From: Chloroflexota bacterium
GTDB lineage: Bacteria; Chloroflexota; Anaerolineae; Aggregatilineales; UBA3940
Direction of reading: 5' to 3'
DNA length: 19,937 bases
NCBI GenBank assembly: GCA_024643825.1
Contig: JAHEME010000005.1
Location: 1-19,937, forward strand
This document shows positions 6,729 to 14,143 of the stretch, piece by piece (position 1 is the stretch's first letter; each line of letters opens with the position of its first letter). The position numbers and the translations under genes are program-made. The notes beneath the pieces are model-generated. The model saw only the letters and a program-made list of their open reading frames with translations. It was not told the DNA's origin and did no database searches.

Positions 6729-8003
6729 TCAGTTGTTGTTCATCAACTCTTCCGCACGAGAGGGGGTAATCTTTCCTTCGCGCAGCATTTGTTCAGCAAG
6801 ACGATCTATAGCAGGACCGGTGGCCCCTGCGGATAAGGCAATCTGACGGGCATGGAGGGCCATGTGCCCTGCCTGGATGCCCTCAGTCGCCAGTGCACGC
6901 AGTGCTGCGAGATTTTGAGCGAGGCCAACGGCAGTGATGATTTCAGCCAGTTCGCCTGCGCTGCTTACGCCAAGAATCTTTAGCGCGGTTTGTGCCGCCG
7001 GATGTGCTCTAGTTGTGCCGCCTACGATGCCTACTGCCATTGGCAACTCTAACTTCCCGGTGAGATTGCCTGCTTCGTCCGTTCCCCATTCACTCAAAGA
7101 AGTGTACCGACCATCCCGTACCGCATAAGCATGTGCGCCTGCTTCGATGGCACGCCAATCATTTCCGGTTGCGATGACCACCGGATCGATTCCGTTCATA
7201 ACCCCCTTGTTATGGGTTGCTGCGCGGTACGGATCAACAACTGCAAATGCCCACGCTTCTATGATCCGTTTGACTACCACGTCGCCTGGATATTCTCCAA
7301 ATGTCAGAGCCGTTGAGGGAATCGTGCATTCGGCAGTTGCCAGCCGCTTATCGGTCAGATTGGAAAGAATGCGCAGCGCTACTCGCCCGCCAGTGATGCG
7401 CTCAATAGGCTCTGCCAGGGCTTCGCAGGCCGTGTTGACCAGATTGGCCCCCATTGCATCGCGGCAGTCTATCACCAGATGAACGACGAGCATCGGGCCA
7501 GCCGGAGATTCGGCGAAGCATCGCACCTCAATATCACGCGGGCCGCCTCCCCGTGCGATCAGGCGTTGGATCTGCTGTCCCACCGCAGCGAGAAGTTCTT
7601 TCCGATGGACGATTATCGCGTGCTCGGCTGCATCAAGATCATCAAGATCAAGCACCTGAATTTGGCCGATCATCTCTGGCGCAGTGCTGCTGGTGCGGAA
7701 GCCACCACCTTCCCGCGCCAGTTTCGCCATGAAACTGGCCCCCGCCACGACCGAAGGCTCCTCGATCACCATTGGGATCAAAACATCGCGTCCATTGATC
7801 AGGAAATTGGTAGCGATACCCAGCGGCAAGCTATAGATACCTATCGCATTTTCAATGAGTTTGTCTGCACGTTGAAGATCAAGCCCCCCGCCGCGCAGCG
7901 TCTTGCGATCCTGCGCAGAAAGTTCCGCCGATTGCGCGATAGCATCAATGCGCTCGAAAACAGTCAATTTATGGAGGCCCGGCAAGCGAGAGGTCTGAGA
8001 CAC
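6729..8003 (-). CDS. mvaA: Hydroxymethylglutaryl-CoA reductase, class II
   Basis: A 424-residue cytosolic enzyme that reduces HMG-CoA to mevalonate (or the reverse, in catabolic relatives). The sequence follows class II enzymes such as the Pseudomonas mevalonii one: ENAIGIYSLPLGIATNF, EEPSVVAGAS (Glu82), DCRDAMGANLVNT, THNKGVMNGID (Lys266), TGNDWRA (Asp282) and EGIQAGHMALHARQIA (His380). The GTG start at 8003 has AGGA about 11 bases upstream and gives numbering within one residue of the P. mevalonii enzyme. Another GTG at 8033 would add 10 residues but has no ribosome site. It is the first gene of the operon, and the genes after it point to biosynthesis. NADPH or NADH preference cannot be read from the sequence. 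Confidence 0.96.
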   Translation of the reverse strand: MSQTSRLPGLHKLTVFERIDAIAQSAELSAQDRKTLRGGGLDLQRADKLIENAIGIYSLPLGIATNFLINGRDVLIPMVIEEPSVVAGASFMAKLAREGGGFRTSSTAPEMIGQIQVLDLDDLDAAEHAIIVHRKELLAAVGQQIQRLIARGGGPRDIEVRCFAESPAGPMLVVHLVIDCRDAMGANLVNTACEALAEPIERITGGRVALRILSNLTDKRLATAECTIPSTALTFGEYPGDVVVKRIIEAWAFAVVDPYRAATHNKGVMNGIDPVVIATGNDWRAIEAGAHAYAVRDGRYTSLSEWGTDEAGNLTGKLELPMAVGIVGGTTRAHPAAQTALKILGVSSAGELAEIITAVGLAQNLAALRALATEGIQAGHMALHARQIALSAGATGPAIDRLAEQMLREGKITPSRAEELMNNN

Positions 8004-8346
8004 GTGCAATTTATCCTGCGTACAAAAGCCCACGAAATCACGTGGGCCACTGATCTACTTCAGATACTAACGGGATTTTCTACCAAAACCTATCAAACCA
8101 GCGCTGATTGAAACTCGATTAGATTCAGAGACAATCAAACCTCTTGAACTCGCACGGCTTGGGCTGATTTTGTCACACGATTTCTGAACGGAAATGGTCA
8201 CAAAATGTCTGTTACAAAATGGCGATACCCATAAATCAAAAGCCCCACACTCCTGAAAGTGCAGGGCTTACTGCCTTCAAGAGAATCTCTTGGAGAGCGT
8301 CTTCATAAGCCAGGTGATTTCTGAATCGAGAATCTGGATACTTCGT
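8004..8346. other. Intergenic region upstream of the mevalonate operon
   Basis: No gene was found in these 343 bases. On the right, a minus-strand terminator (8233-8268) serves the deacetylase gene, and a 7-1-7 palindrome CAAGAGA-A-TCTCTTG lies at 8278-8292. The left 200 bases should hold the promoter of the HMG-CoA reductase operon on the minus strand, but no pair of boxes there was convincing. Two similar words, TCACAAAATG and TTACAAAATG, occur near 8188-8221; they may be chance. Confidence 0.5.
8233..8268 (-). terminator. Intrinsic terminator after the polysaccharide deacetylase gene
   Basis: Read on the minus strand, AGCCC (8268-8264) pairs with GGGCT (8245-8241). CACT/AGTG pair inside, with a 2x2 mismatch and a six-base loop (8252-8257). 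The stem is followed by TTTTGATTTAT. It lies about 80 bases beyond the deacetylase stop at 8347. Confidence 0.65.
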
Positions 8347-9489
8347 CTAAGAATCAGTTACTACCGCAGCAAACGTGTCGATTGACCAATCACCACGAAT
8401 GCGCAGTCGCTCCAACTCATACGGCTGTGCTTTGGTTTGATGCGTACCATTCTTGGTTGTAACTGCTCCCCAGTAGCCTTCTTCCTGGGCTACAGAGATG
8501 GTCAGGTTATCATATTTCCCTGATGGGTATGCCAAGAATCTAGGTTCATAGCCAAGATTGGCCTGGATGGTTTGGGCTGGCCCCCGCAGATGATAGGTTA
8601 GCCAACTCTCATCACGATTTACCATCTCAAGATGTTCGCGCCCATGAACTTCGATGCTAAGACCAGCTTCGCTCATTTCCTTCAGCATAGGCCAGGTCAT
8701 ATAGCCAGGTTCGCTGCGATCCGTAACATCTGTGAGAATGAAGAACGTCCCTGTAAACCCCAGTTCTTTTAAGATGGGGAAGGCATTGTCATAATTGTCC
8801 TGATAGCCATCGTCAAAGGTCAGAATAATGGGTTTATCTGGTAAATGCGGCCATCCGATATTCAGAGCATAGATCAGGTCGTAAAGACTGATCGTCTCAT
8901 ATCCATTCGCCTGGAGCCATTCCATTTGCTGTCGAAAATTCTCCGGCATCACGGATAGATCGTTTCGATAGATATCGGCATCTGCCGGAGGAACGCTGAT
9001 GTAGTGATACATCAGAATCGGGATATAGAAATCGCGATCACGGCTATCTGGGGTAGGAAGCGGCGTGGGCGTGTTTGTTGGGGTCTCGGTGGGAGTAACC
9101 GTTGGTGTGAACGTAATTGTTGAAGTTATTGTACTGGTAGCTGTATCCGAAATTGTTGGCGATGCTGTTGCCGTAAGAGTCGGGGACGGGGTTAGTGTTT
9201 CGGTAGGAGTAGCCGTAAATAGGGCGGCAATCAGGTAAGGACGCTGGTCAATAGAACTTGCTGGGGAGAAGGCTACAAGCCCAAAAGAGGCACAGGTCAA
9301 TAGTGTGCCAAGCACCACTCCCCACACAAGTATCCGCAGACCGCGTGGCATTCGTTTACGCGGAGCCGCTTTGCTTTGCTTCGTACCTGTCTCCACTGGC
9401 TGAGTCTTGCCCTCGGAATCGAGAAGGTCAACCTCAGCGGATTGGGGCGACACGTTTGATGTAGACCGAACAGATCGCTTCTTTGTCAT
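8347..9489 (-). CDS. Membrane-anchored polysaccharide deacetylase (NodB domain)
   Basis: A 380-residue protein. A basic, polar cytoplasmic N-terminus is followed by one membrane helix (about 51-76) and a 60-residue Thr/Ser/Pro-rich linker (about 91-149), then a NodB homology domain outside the cell. Family motifs are present: MYHY near 150, TFDDGYQ (224-230, catalytic and metal Asp), HGREH (His282 and His286), RFLAYPSG (321-324 for YPSG) and a late LRIRGD. The second motif has Gly where H-(S/T)-x-x-x-H is common, but both metal histidines remain. Such enzymes remove N- or O-acetyl groups from cell-wall or capsule glycans with a divalent metal. I chose the ATG at 9489 because a strong promoter lies just before it; an in-frame ATG at 9519 would lie inside that promoter. 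Confidence 0.9.
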   Translation of the reverse strand: MTKKRSVRSTSNVSPQSAEVDLLDSEGKTQPVETGTKQSKAAPRKRMPRGLRILVWGVVLGTLLTCASFGLVAFSPASSIDQRPYLIAALFTATPTETLTPSPTLTATASPTISDTATSTITSTITFTPTVTPTETPTNTPTPLPTPDSRDRDFYIPILMYHYISVPPADADIYRNDLSVMPENFRQQMEWLQANGYETISLYDLIYALNIGWPHLPDKPIILTFDDGYQDNYDNAFPILKELGFTGTFFILTDVTDRSEPGYMTWPMLKEMSEAGLSIEVHGREHLEMVNRDESWLTYHLRGPAQTIQANLGYEPRFLAYPSGKYDNLTISVAQEEGYWGAVTTKNGTHQTKAQPYELERLRIRGDWSIDTFAAVVTDS

Positions 9490-9498
9490 AGCGAGCGG

Positions 9499-9527
9499 AG
9501 CATACCTTAAGCGAATCATGGTGTCAA
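9499..9527 (-). promoter_or_regulatory. Strong sigma-70-type promoter of the deacetylase gene
   Basis: On the minus strand, TTGACA (9527-9522), a 17-base spacer, and TATGCT (9504-9499). The -35 box is a perfect consensus. The predicted transcript start falls about 2-3 bases before the ATG at 9489, so the message would be almost leaderless. No Shine-Dalgarno sequence is present, which agrees with this. Confidence 0.65.
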
Positions 9528-9544
9528 TCTAGAGTCGAGAGTAC

Positions 9545-9573
9545 TGTACAACACCGCTAAGGTAGGCTATCAT
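9545..9573 (+). promoter_or_regulatory. Sigma-70-type promoter of the lipoprotein gene
   Basis: TGTACA (9545-9550), a 17-base spacer, and TATCAT (9568-9573), which match consensus at four and five of six positions. The expected transcript start is near 9580. It would give a short leader carrying GGAGG (9591-9595). The -35 box is only 17 bases from that of the opposite promoter. Confidence 0.55.
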
Positions 9574-9588
9574 CCTGCTCGGTATGGA

Positions 9589-10494
9589 ATGGAGGGGGCC
9601 TTGATCTTCAAGAAGCAAACGGCGATTCTGCCAATCTTTTTTTCGCTCTGTATATATCTGTATGGGTGCAGCGCACGCCCCTCAGGGACGCTCCCAACGG
9701 CCACGCTGATCCCGACCCAACCAATCCCGACGAATACGCCCACGCCCTTGCCACCTTCTACAGTAACGCCCTATCCAACCATCACGCCCCAGGGCGATGT
9801 CTCGCCACCAGATGAATCTGTTGCTCCTAACGATGGCGAAGGTGTGCAGCCTACCAGCGAAGGTGCTGGTTCGGGTCAGTCAGAGACACCTGTGCCAACG
9901 GTGACGACTGCGCCTGTAGTCAGGCAGGGTAATGTACCTGCCGGCTTGAATCTAGGCTCGGTGATATTCACCGCAGATTTTACACAGGGCTGGCCCTCTG
10001 TTGATGATCCCACCGCAAAGATATCGATTGTCAATGGGCAATATGCGTTTGCTATCGGGCCGTTTGATGGTCGTTTCTTCAACACCTCTACAGTGGATCA
10101 GGGCGATCTATATGCTCAGGTAGATGCCCAGATTCTTGAGTGTAGTGAGGGAGGAGTCTACGGGCTTCTTTTTCGTCAGAGCGACGCAGGAAACTACTAT
10201 GCCTTTCTGCTATTCTGTAATAACACCTATTCTGTGATCTCGCGGGTAAATGGGTCTCTAAGATCAAGCCCCATTGTGACAGGGGATCTATCGGGCGCTG
10301 ATGCGTCTGGCAATCATTCACTAGGCGTACTGGCTCAAGGTGATAATCTGACCTTCTATTTAGATGGGCAGCAGCTTGCCACCGCCTCCGATCAGCGCCA
10401 TACCAGCGGAGATGTAGCCTTATATGCAGCCAGCCAATCTTCAAACGTGATGCAGGTAGCCTTTGATAACCTAAAGATATGGTCGCTTCCTTAG
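9589..10494 (+). CDS. Putative lipoprotein with Thr/Pro linker and LamG/DUF1080-like domain
   Basis: A 301-residue secreted protein. The hydrophobic segment AILPIFFSLCIYLYGC ends in a lipobox-like L-Y-G-C (Cys27), so lipid anchoring is likely. Residues about 33-62 are a Thr/Pro-rich linker, followed by an acidic and Gly/Ser stretch. Residues about 125-301 look like a concanavalin-type beta-sandwich: it starts with FTADFTQGWP, has NYYAFLLFCNN and YLDGQQLATA, and ends with AFDNLKIW, a common ending of LamG/DUF1080-like domains. These often bind sugars, but no ligand can be stated. A TTG at 9601, five bases after GGAGG, may be the true start; it would shorten the N-terminus by four residues and improve the signal peptide. 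It is divergent from the deacetylase gene, with a similar linker. Confidence 0.75.
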   Translation: MEGALIFKKQTAILPIFFSLCIYLYGCSARPSGTLPTATLIPTQPIPTNTPTPLPPSTVTPYPTITPQGDVSPPDESVAPNDGEGVQPTSEGAGSGQSETPVPTVTTAPVVRQGNVPAGLNLGSVIFTADFTQGWPSVDDPTAKISIVNGQYAFAIGPFDGRFFNTSTVDQGDLYAQVDAQILECSEGGVYGLLFRQSDAGNYYAFLLFCNNTYSVISRVNGSLRSSPIVTGDLSGADASGNHSLGVLAQGDNLTFYLDGQQLATASDQRHTSGDVALYAASQSSNVMQVAFDNLKIWSLP

Positions 10495-10495
10495 T

Positions 10496-11704
10496 GTGAG
10501 ATACAAACAAACGATCTGGGTGATTCACCGGATCATTCTCCTTGTTGGGATCGCCGCCCTTGTAGTGATGATTGTTCGGATAGTAGCGGGTAGCAGTCAG
10601 ATGCCTGTCTCGCTTCCCGCAAGCTCGGCGGATGCTTCTCCTGCAATCGTTACATCTTCGCTATATGCCCCAACTAACGCTGAATTTCGTGACCTTACAC
10701 CAGGTTTATTGCAGGAAGATTCCTCGATAGTCGAAACTCCGGCTGACCCGTGGGCCAATGCTATCCTGGATCAGATTGTGACTGTTTATGCCGATCAACT
10801 GGCTGGCAATGTCATTGGATTGCCTCCGGCACAAAGCGCATACGAAGGAGCACTCTCTATTGCGGCAGGCGATCTTCTCGTGGGTGGGCAACGACTCAGG
10901 GCCAATTCATTGGCGACGTTGCATCTCGCGCTAATCGATCCTCTGGATGCAGAGCACTCAATACCAATTGGAAGAATAACAGTAGAGCGTGGTGTCTTGA
11001 TCCTTAAATCTTCTGAGACACTGACCACGAAAGAATCACAAGAATGGCGTCTGAGCGACGCAGCCTCTGTCCTCGCTATCCAGTCCTTGCTGACTCAAGC
11101 ACGTCTTCGTGATATTCACCTGGAGGCGAGCTTTACCTCTGGGATAGTGGGGGATGCTCAACTTACTATTTACTATGCTTCATATGCCGATGCCCCTCAG
11201 ATTTCCTCTCCTGTAGGGGTTACACAACCAGCAATGGATATATCGCCCTCGCCTACCCGAACCCCGGATATCGTTCTGGGACGAATCATTGCAGCCAGAA
11301 TCAATCCAGTGATCGATTATCTTCAGGAACTTCCATCTACGATTACAATGGCTTATCTGGATCATTATGCGCGGTCGGGTCTCCTGACTGCTACGGAGAC
11401 GGATATTCAGGTTTCTGGTCGATCCATTCCCATCGACGACGCACTTAATCTGACCGTGTACGGCATTGATACTGCAAACGCTGACGGGATTGTCCGTTTA
11501 TTCGCGGCCTTTTATACAGAAGATGCGACGACGCAATTTCCACAGGAACAGGTCTATTTTCAAGGTCATCGGATGCGAGAGATTCTGTACTGGATGGTAA
11601 TCCATGCCGTCGAGCGAGGTGGGCAGTTGATTGTTGGATACGATGAGTTAGGGCAGATTCAGGCAGTCACGATCATTGGCTTCAAAGAATTTGTAGAACC
11701 ATAG
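10496..11704 (+). CDS. Membrane-anchored protein of unknown function
   Basis: A 402-residue protein I do not recognise. It starts with a GTG directly after the TAG of the lipoprotein gene, so translation is probably coupled. One N-terminal helix (about 8-32, WVIHRIILLVGIAALVVMIV) anchors it, with the rest predicted outside. The exported part seems to contain two similar-sized alpha/beta halves (about 80-225 and 255-402), separated by a Pro/Ser/Thr-rich stretch near 235-255 (ISPSPTRTP). The first half has repeated short strands such as GALSIAAGDLLVGGQRLR and GRITVERGVLILKSSETL. The second has DIQVSGRSIPIDDALNLTVYGI. There are no cysteines and no catalytic motif I can name. The pairing with the lipoprotein suggests a shared surface role. 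Confidence 0.7.
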   Translation: MRYKQTIWVIHRIILLVGIAALVVMIVRIVAGSSQMPVSLPASSADASPAIVTSSLYAPTNAEFRDLTPGLLQEDSSIVETPADPWANAILDQIVTVYADQLAGNVIGLPPAQSAYEGALSIAAGDLLVGGQRLRANSLATLHLALIDPLDAEHSIPIGRITVERGVLILKSSETLTTKESQEWRLSDAASVLAIQSLLTQARLRDIHLEASFTSGIVGDAQLTIYYASYADAPQISSPVGVTQPAMDISPSPTRTPDIVLGRIIAARINPVIDYLQELPSTITMAYLDHYARSGLLTATETDIQVSGRSIPIDDALNLTVYGIDTANADGIVRLFAAFYTEDATTQFPQEQVYFQGHRMREILYWMVIHAVERGGQLIVGYDELGQIQAVTIIGFKEFVEP

Positions 11705-11739
11705 TCGCCTGGCAGAATGGAAAAGTCAGGGAAATCCCT

Positions 11740-11769
11740 ACGACAAGCGGACCAACTTTGTAGTAAAAT
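11740..11769 (+). promoter_or_regulatory. Probable promoter of the phosphoribosyltransferase gene
   Basis: ACGACA (11740-11745), an 18-base spacer, and TAAAAT (11764-11769). The -10 box matches five of six positions, the -35 box four. Short palindromes sit on both sides: AGGGA-AA-TCCCT at 11728-11739 and TCCC-T-GGGA at 11772-11780. They could be a repressor site, but they are short. Confidence 0.4.
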
Positions 11770-11825
11770 AGTCCCTGGGAAACCACATGTTAGCGCTCAC
11801 TCATTAGATAAGGAAGATCACAGGC

Positions 11826-12395
11826 ATGGAATCGCAACCCTATGAAACCTACCATGTTGATGTTGCTGGTGTCTCTCGTGATTTGCGCTTATTTGCCGTA
11901 GCACCAGGGATTCGGATTGCAATTGTCAACATCCTGGGAGACACCGAACTGGTGGATGCTTGCGCTCGTGAATTGGGACGTACCCTCGTGGGAACGGAAG
12001 CGGATGTAATTGTGACTGCGGAAGCAAAAAGTATTCCTCTTGCCTATGCTCTCGGTCGCGAACTTGGAATGCCGTGGGTGGTGCTCCGCAAGAGCTACAA
12101 ACCTTACATGGGTGAGGCACTGCAAGCGGAGACGCTTTCCATAACAACAGGGGAAACGCAAACCCTGTACCTGGATGAAAAAGATCGGCATTTTATTAGT
12201 GGGAAAAGGGTGATAGTTGTTGATGATGTGATTTCCACGGGGAGTACCCTTCAGGGAATGCAGCTTGTGATCAACAAAGCGGAGGGTGATATTGTTGTCA
12301 TAGCCGCTATCTTTACAGAGGGTGATCGAGCCAAGTGGCAGGATATCATTGCCCTCGGACACCTTCCAGTATTTACCGACGAGCAAGAAGGATAG
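11826..12395 (+). CDS. Purine-type phosphoribosyltransferase family protein
   Basis: A 189-residue type I phosphoribosyltransferase. The PRPP-binding loop is clear: VIVVDDVISTGSTL at about 129-142. The segment VIVTAEAKSIPLAYALGRELGMPWVVLRKSYKPYM (about 59-94) resembles the region around the flexible loop and base site in adenine or xanthine phosphoribosyltransferases. Such enzymes join a purine base and PRPP to form a nucleotide and pyrophosphate; some relatives are regulators such as PurR. The base cannot be decided here, so I give no symbol. AAGGA lies about 11 bases before the ATG. The receiver-domain gene follows 78 bp later. Confidence 0.85.
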   Translation: MESQPYETYHVDVAGVSRDLRLFAVAPGIRIAIVNILGDTELVDACARELGRTLVGTEADVIVTAEAKSIPLAYALGRELGMPWVVLRKSYKPYMGEALQAETLSITTGETQTLYLDEKDRHFISGKRVIVVDDVISTGSTLQGMQLVINKAEGDIVVIAAIFTEGDRAKWQDIIALGHLPVFTDEQEG

Positions 12396-12473
12396 TTGAC
12401 GCTCAGAATTTGGTGGCAGTTTCAACGCCGATAGACTATAGTGTGAGAATTAATTTCCAGATGAGGTAAGCAG

Positions 12474-13043
12474 GTGGCCCGTATTCTTGTAGTCGATGAT
12501 GAGCCAGATGTTCGTGAGCTCTTCAACATCACATTGAAAATGGCTGGACACACAACTGAAACAGCCAAAGATGGCATGGAGGCGCTAGACTTCCTGAACG
12601 GGGATCTGCCTGATCTGATCCTTCTTGACTTGATGATGCCTCGTCTCGACGGTTTTGGTTTCTTGACCCATATTCGGGAAAAGCTAGAAGACAAGCCTGT
12701 GCGCGTGCTTGTTGCCACCGCAAAAGTGCTGGAAGATGCGGATAATGAGCGTCTGGCGAGTTGGCCGGTGGTAGGAGTGCTTAATAAGGGCGAGCTTGAT
12801 ATCAGCGCAATGGTGATTGTGATTAGCACAGCCCTTACGAAAGAGCCAGTAAAGTCAATAGCGGAGGAGCCAGGTGTCACAGAGGTATTAAAGGATTCAG
12901 AACCCGCCCCTTCCTCCTCGGCTCCTCAGTCAAGTGGTATCAATACAGGGAAGTCCCCCTCAATTGCGGGGGATCCCTTCAGCTTCCGCTCGTCAGATCC
13001 CCCAATACAACCGACCGAAGGAGACGGAGGGACGCCCAAGTAA
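12474..13043 (+). CDS. Stand-alone response-regulator receiver protein
   Basis: A 189-residue protein with one CheY-like receiver domain (about 1-120): VVDDEPD (Asp8, Asp9), phospho-acceptor Asp52 in LILLDLMMPRLDG, Thr82 in VLVATAK and Lys105 in GVLNKG. These are the usual active-site residues. No output domain follows. Residues about 130-189 are a Ser/Pro/Gly-rich, probably disordered tail (SSSAPQSSGINTGKSPS and onward). The start is a GTG with GAGG about 9 bases upstream. No histidine kinase is adjacent, so the partner lies elsewhere. It may act through protein contacts, as CheY-like or DivK-like proteins do. Confidence 0.88.
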   Translation: MARILVVDDEPDVRELFNITLKMAGHTTETAKDGMEALDFLNGDLPDLILLDLMMPRLDGFGFLTHIREKLEDKPVRVLVATAKVLEDADNERLASWPVVGVLNKGELDISAMVIVISTALTKEPVKSIAEEPGVTEVLKDSEPAPSSSAPQSSGINTGKSPSIAGDPFSFRSSDPPIQPTEGDGGTPK

Positions 13044-13124
13044 AGTTGTGCTTTGTGGGCTGGTCAATAATCAGCCGATACCTGTATCACAAGAATACCT
13101 CCTCAGGGTGTTTTTGATTTCTAG

Positions 13125-13146
13125 CAAACCGATCAAAAGCGGTTTG
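13125..13146. repeat. Inverted repeat across the 3' end of the membrane-protein gene
   Basis: CAAACCG (13125-13131) and CGGTTTG (13140-13146) flank an eight-base loop. The loop contains the minus-strand stop codon (13133-13135). No T run follows on either strand. It lies between convergent genes, so it may help end transcription, but this is weak. Confidence 0.35.
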
Positions 13147-13567
13147 TCCGTGCAGCGATCAGCGCAACTACAAGGAGAACAAGCGCCCCACCTGCGTCAA
13201 GTCCGGTAATCGGTAACAGTGAGGCACCAGAGGGGCCAGTAGGCTCATACGCCAGCCAGACGATGATCTTTACAATCAACAGCAGGATGGCAACAAGAAT
13301 TGATGTCACCAGCATATCGTCGATGATACGATCCCCTACTGTTCGCAGCATCCATGATCCTTGCCAGACGGTTAACCCCCAAGCTATCGCCCAGAACAGC
13401 CATCGATAAATCTGATTACCAGAGATATTCCGGGTATCCAATGGGCCAGCCCCATCAATGAGCGCGCCCGCTACAGGAATTATTAGCCCGATTACGGCTG
13501 TGATACCAACGATAATAGCAGTAGCTTGCATGATTGCGCGCCAATCAAAACGTGATTGATCAGACAT
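13133..13567 (-). CDS. Four-helix integral membrane protein, unknown function
   Basis: A 144-residue hydrophobic protein. Four membrane helices are likely at about 13-36, 52-70, 84-107 and 125-141. Short loops join them, including GAGPLDTRNISGNQ and AYEPTGPSGASLLPITGLDAGG. There are no cysteines or charged residues inside the helices that would suggest a transporter or enzyme. The ATG at 13567 has AAAGG upstream and lies 20 bp after the DinB-like gene, so it is the last gene of this minus-strand run. I do not recognise the family. Confidence 0.7.
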   Translation of the reverse strand: MSDQSRFDWRAIMQATAIIVGITAVIGLIIPVAGALIDGAGPLDTRNISGNQIYRWLFWAIAWGLTVWQGSWMLRTVGDRIIDDMLVTSILVAILLLIVKIIVWLAYEPTGPSGASLLPITGLDAGGALVLLVVALIAARTNRF

Positions 13568-13587
13568 AAATTAGCTGCCTTTCGTGT

Positions 13588-14085
13588 CTAGGGTTGGCTC
13601 AAATTCGCTCGAACATTTTCAATCGTTAGTCCCCCGAGATCAGGCTGGCGAGCATTTAGTAGTAATAAGTAGCTATTGAGCTGGGAGCGATGGGTTATCT
13701 CATGCTCAATCATAGCCATTAAGAACCGCCATGCCGTAGTCGGGATATTGCCATCCGGCCTGCGCCGCTTTTGCTGCAAAACGGAATTCGATAAGGGTCG
13801 TAGAAGTTCCAAGGCCAATTCTGTTGTCTCCTGAAAGTATTTTACGGCAGCTTCCCAGTCGGAATCATCAGTTTCAAAGTCGTCAACAGCCCAATAATCG
13901 CGTGCAGCAGCTGTTGCGTACATCAAATGCCCGGCTGCGATGCGCCGGATAATGCCAATCGGAGATGGTTCACCCGGCCAGGGTGTCCAGGTTGCTTTGG
14001 CGGGTGGCACAGCATCGACGACCCATTGGGTGCGACGTCGCTGCCCATGAAAGTATTTTATGAACTCCTCAATATCACTGATCAT
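13588..14085 (-). CDS. DinB-like (DUF664-type) four-helix protein
   Basis: A 165-residue protein of the DinB/YfiT metal-binding superfamily. The clearest sign is the C-terminal helix MIEHEITHRSQLNSYLLLL with His128 and His132; His53 in AAGHLMYA is the third expected metal ligand. Members bind Ni, Zn or similar metals. Some are bacillithiol or mycothiol S-transferases, many have no known role, and nothing here shows the substrate. The ATG at 14085 has GGGAG seven bases upstream. It lies between the epimerase gene (58 bp gap) and the four-helix membrane protein gene (20 bp gap). Confidence 0.8.
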   Translation of the reverse strand: MISDIEEFIKYFHGQRRRTQWVVDAVPPAKATWTPWPGEPSPIGIIRRIAAGHLMYATAAARDYWAVDDFETDDSDWEAAVKYFQETTELALELLRPLSNSVLQQKRRRPDGNIPTTAWRFLMAMIEHEITHRSQLNSYLLLLNARQPDLGGLTIENVRANLSQP

Positions 14086-14143
14086 CTCGCACTCCCATCC
14101 TTCGGTTGATGCGATTGTAAATTGTTTCCTGTTCCAACGCTGG

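Noticed and set aside
6694..6746. Repeated GTTGTTCATCAA near the reductase end and the synthase start
   Set aside because: The two copies encode MNN runs at the end of one protein and the start of the next; 12 bases is short and probably chance.
8004..8346. Small RNA or small protein gene in the intergenic region
   Set aside because: No frame with a ribosome site was found, and no structure apart from the terminator and one palindrome.
9060..9780. Shared ACGCCCACGCC-type words in the two Thr/Pro linkers as a DNA repeat or recombination site
   Set aside because: These come from low-complexity Thr/Pro coding on opposite strands; the identity is about 11 bases.
12396..12473. TATAGT at 12437-12442 as a promoter for the receiver gene
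   Set aside because: The -10 box is good, but no acceptable -35 box lies 16-18 bases upstream, so I did not list it as a feature.
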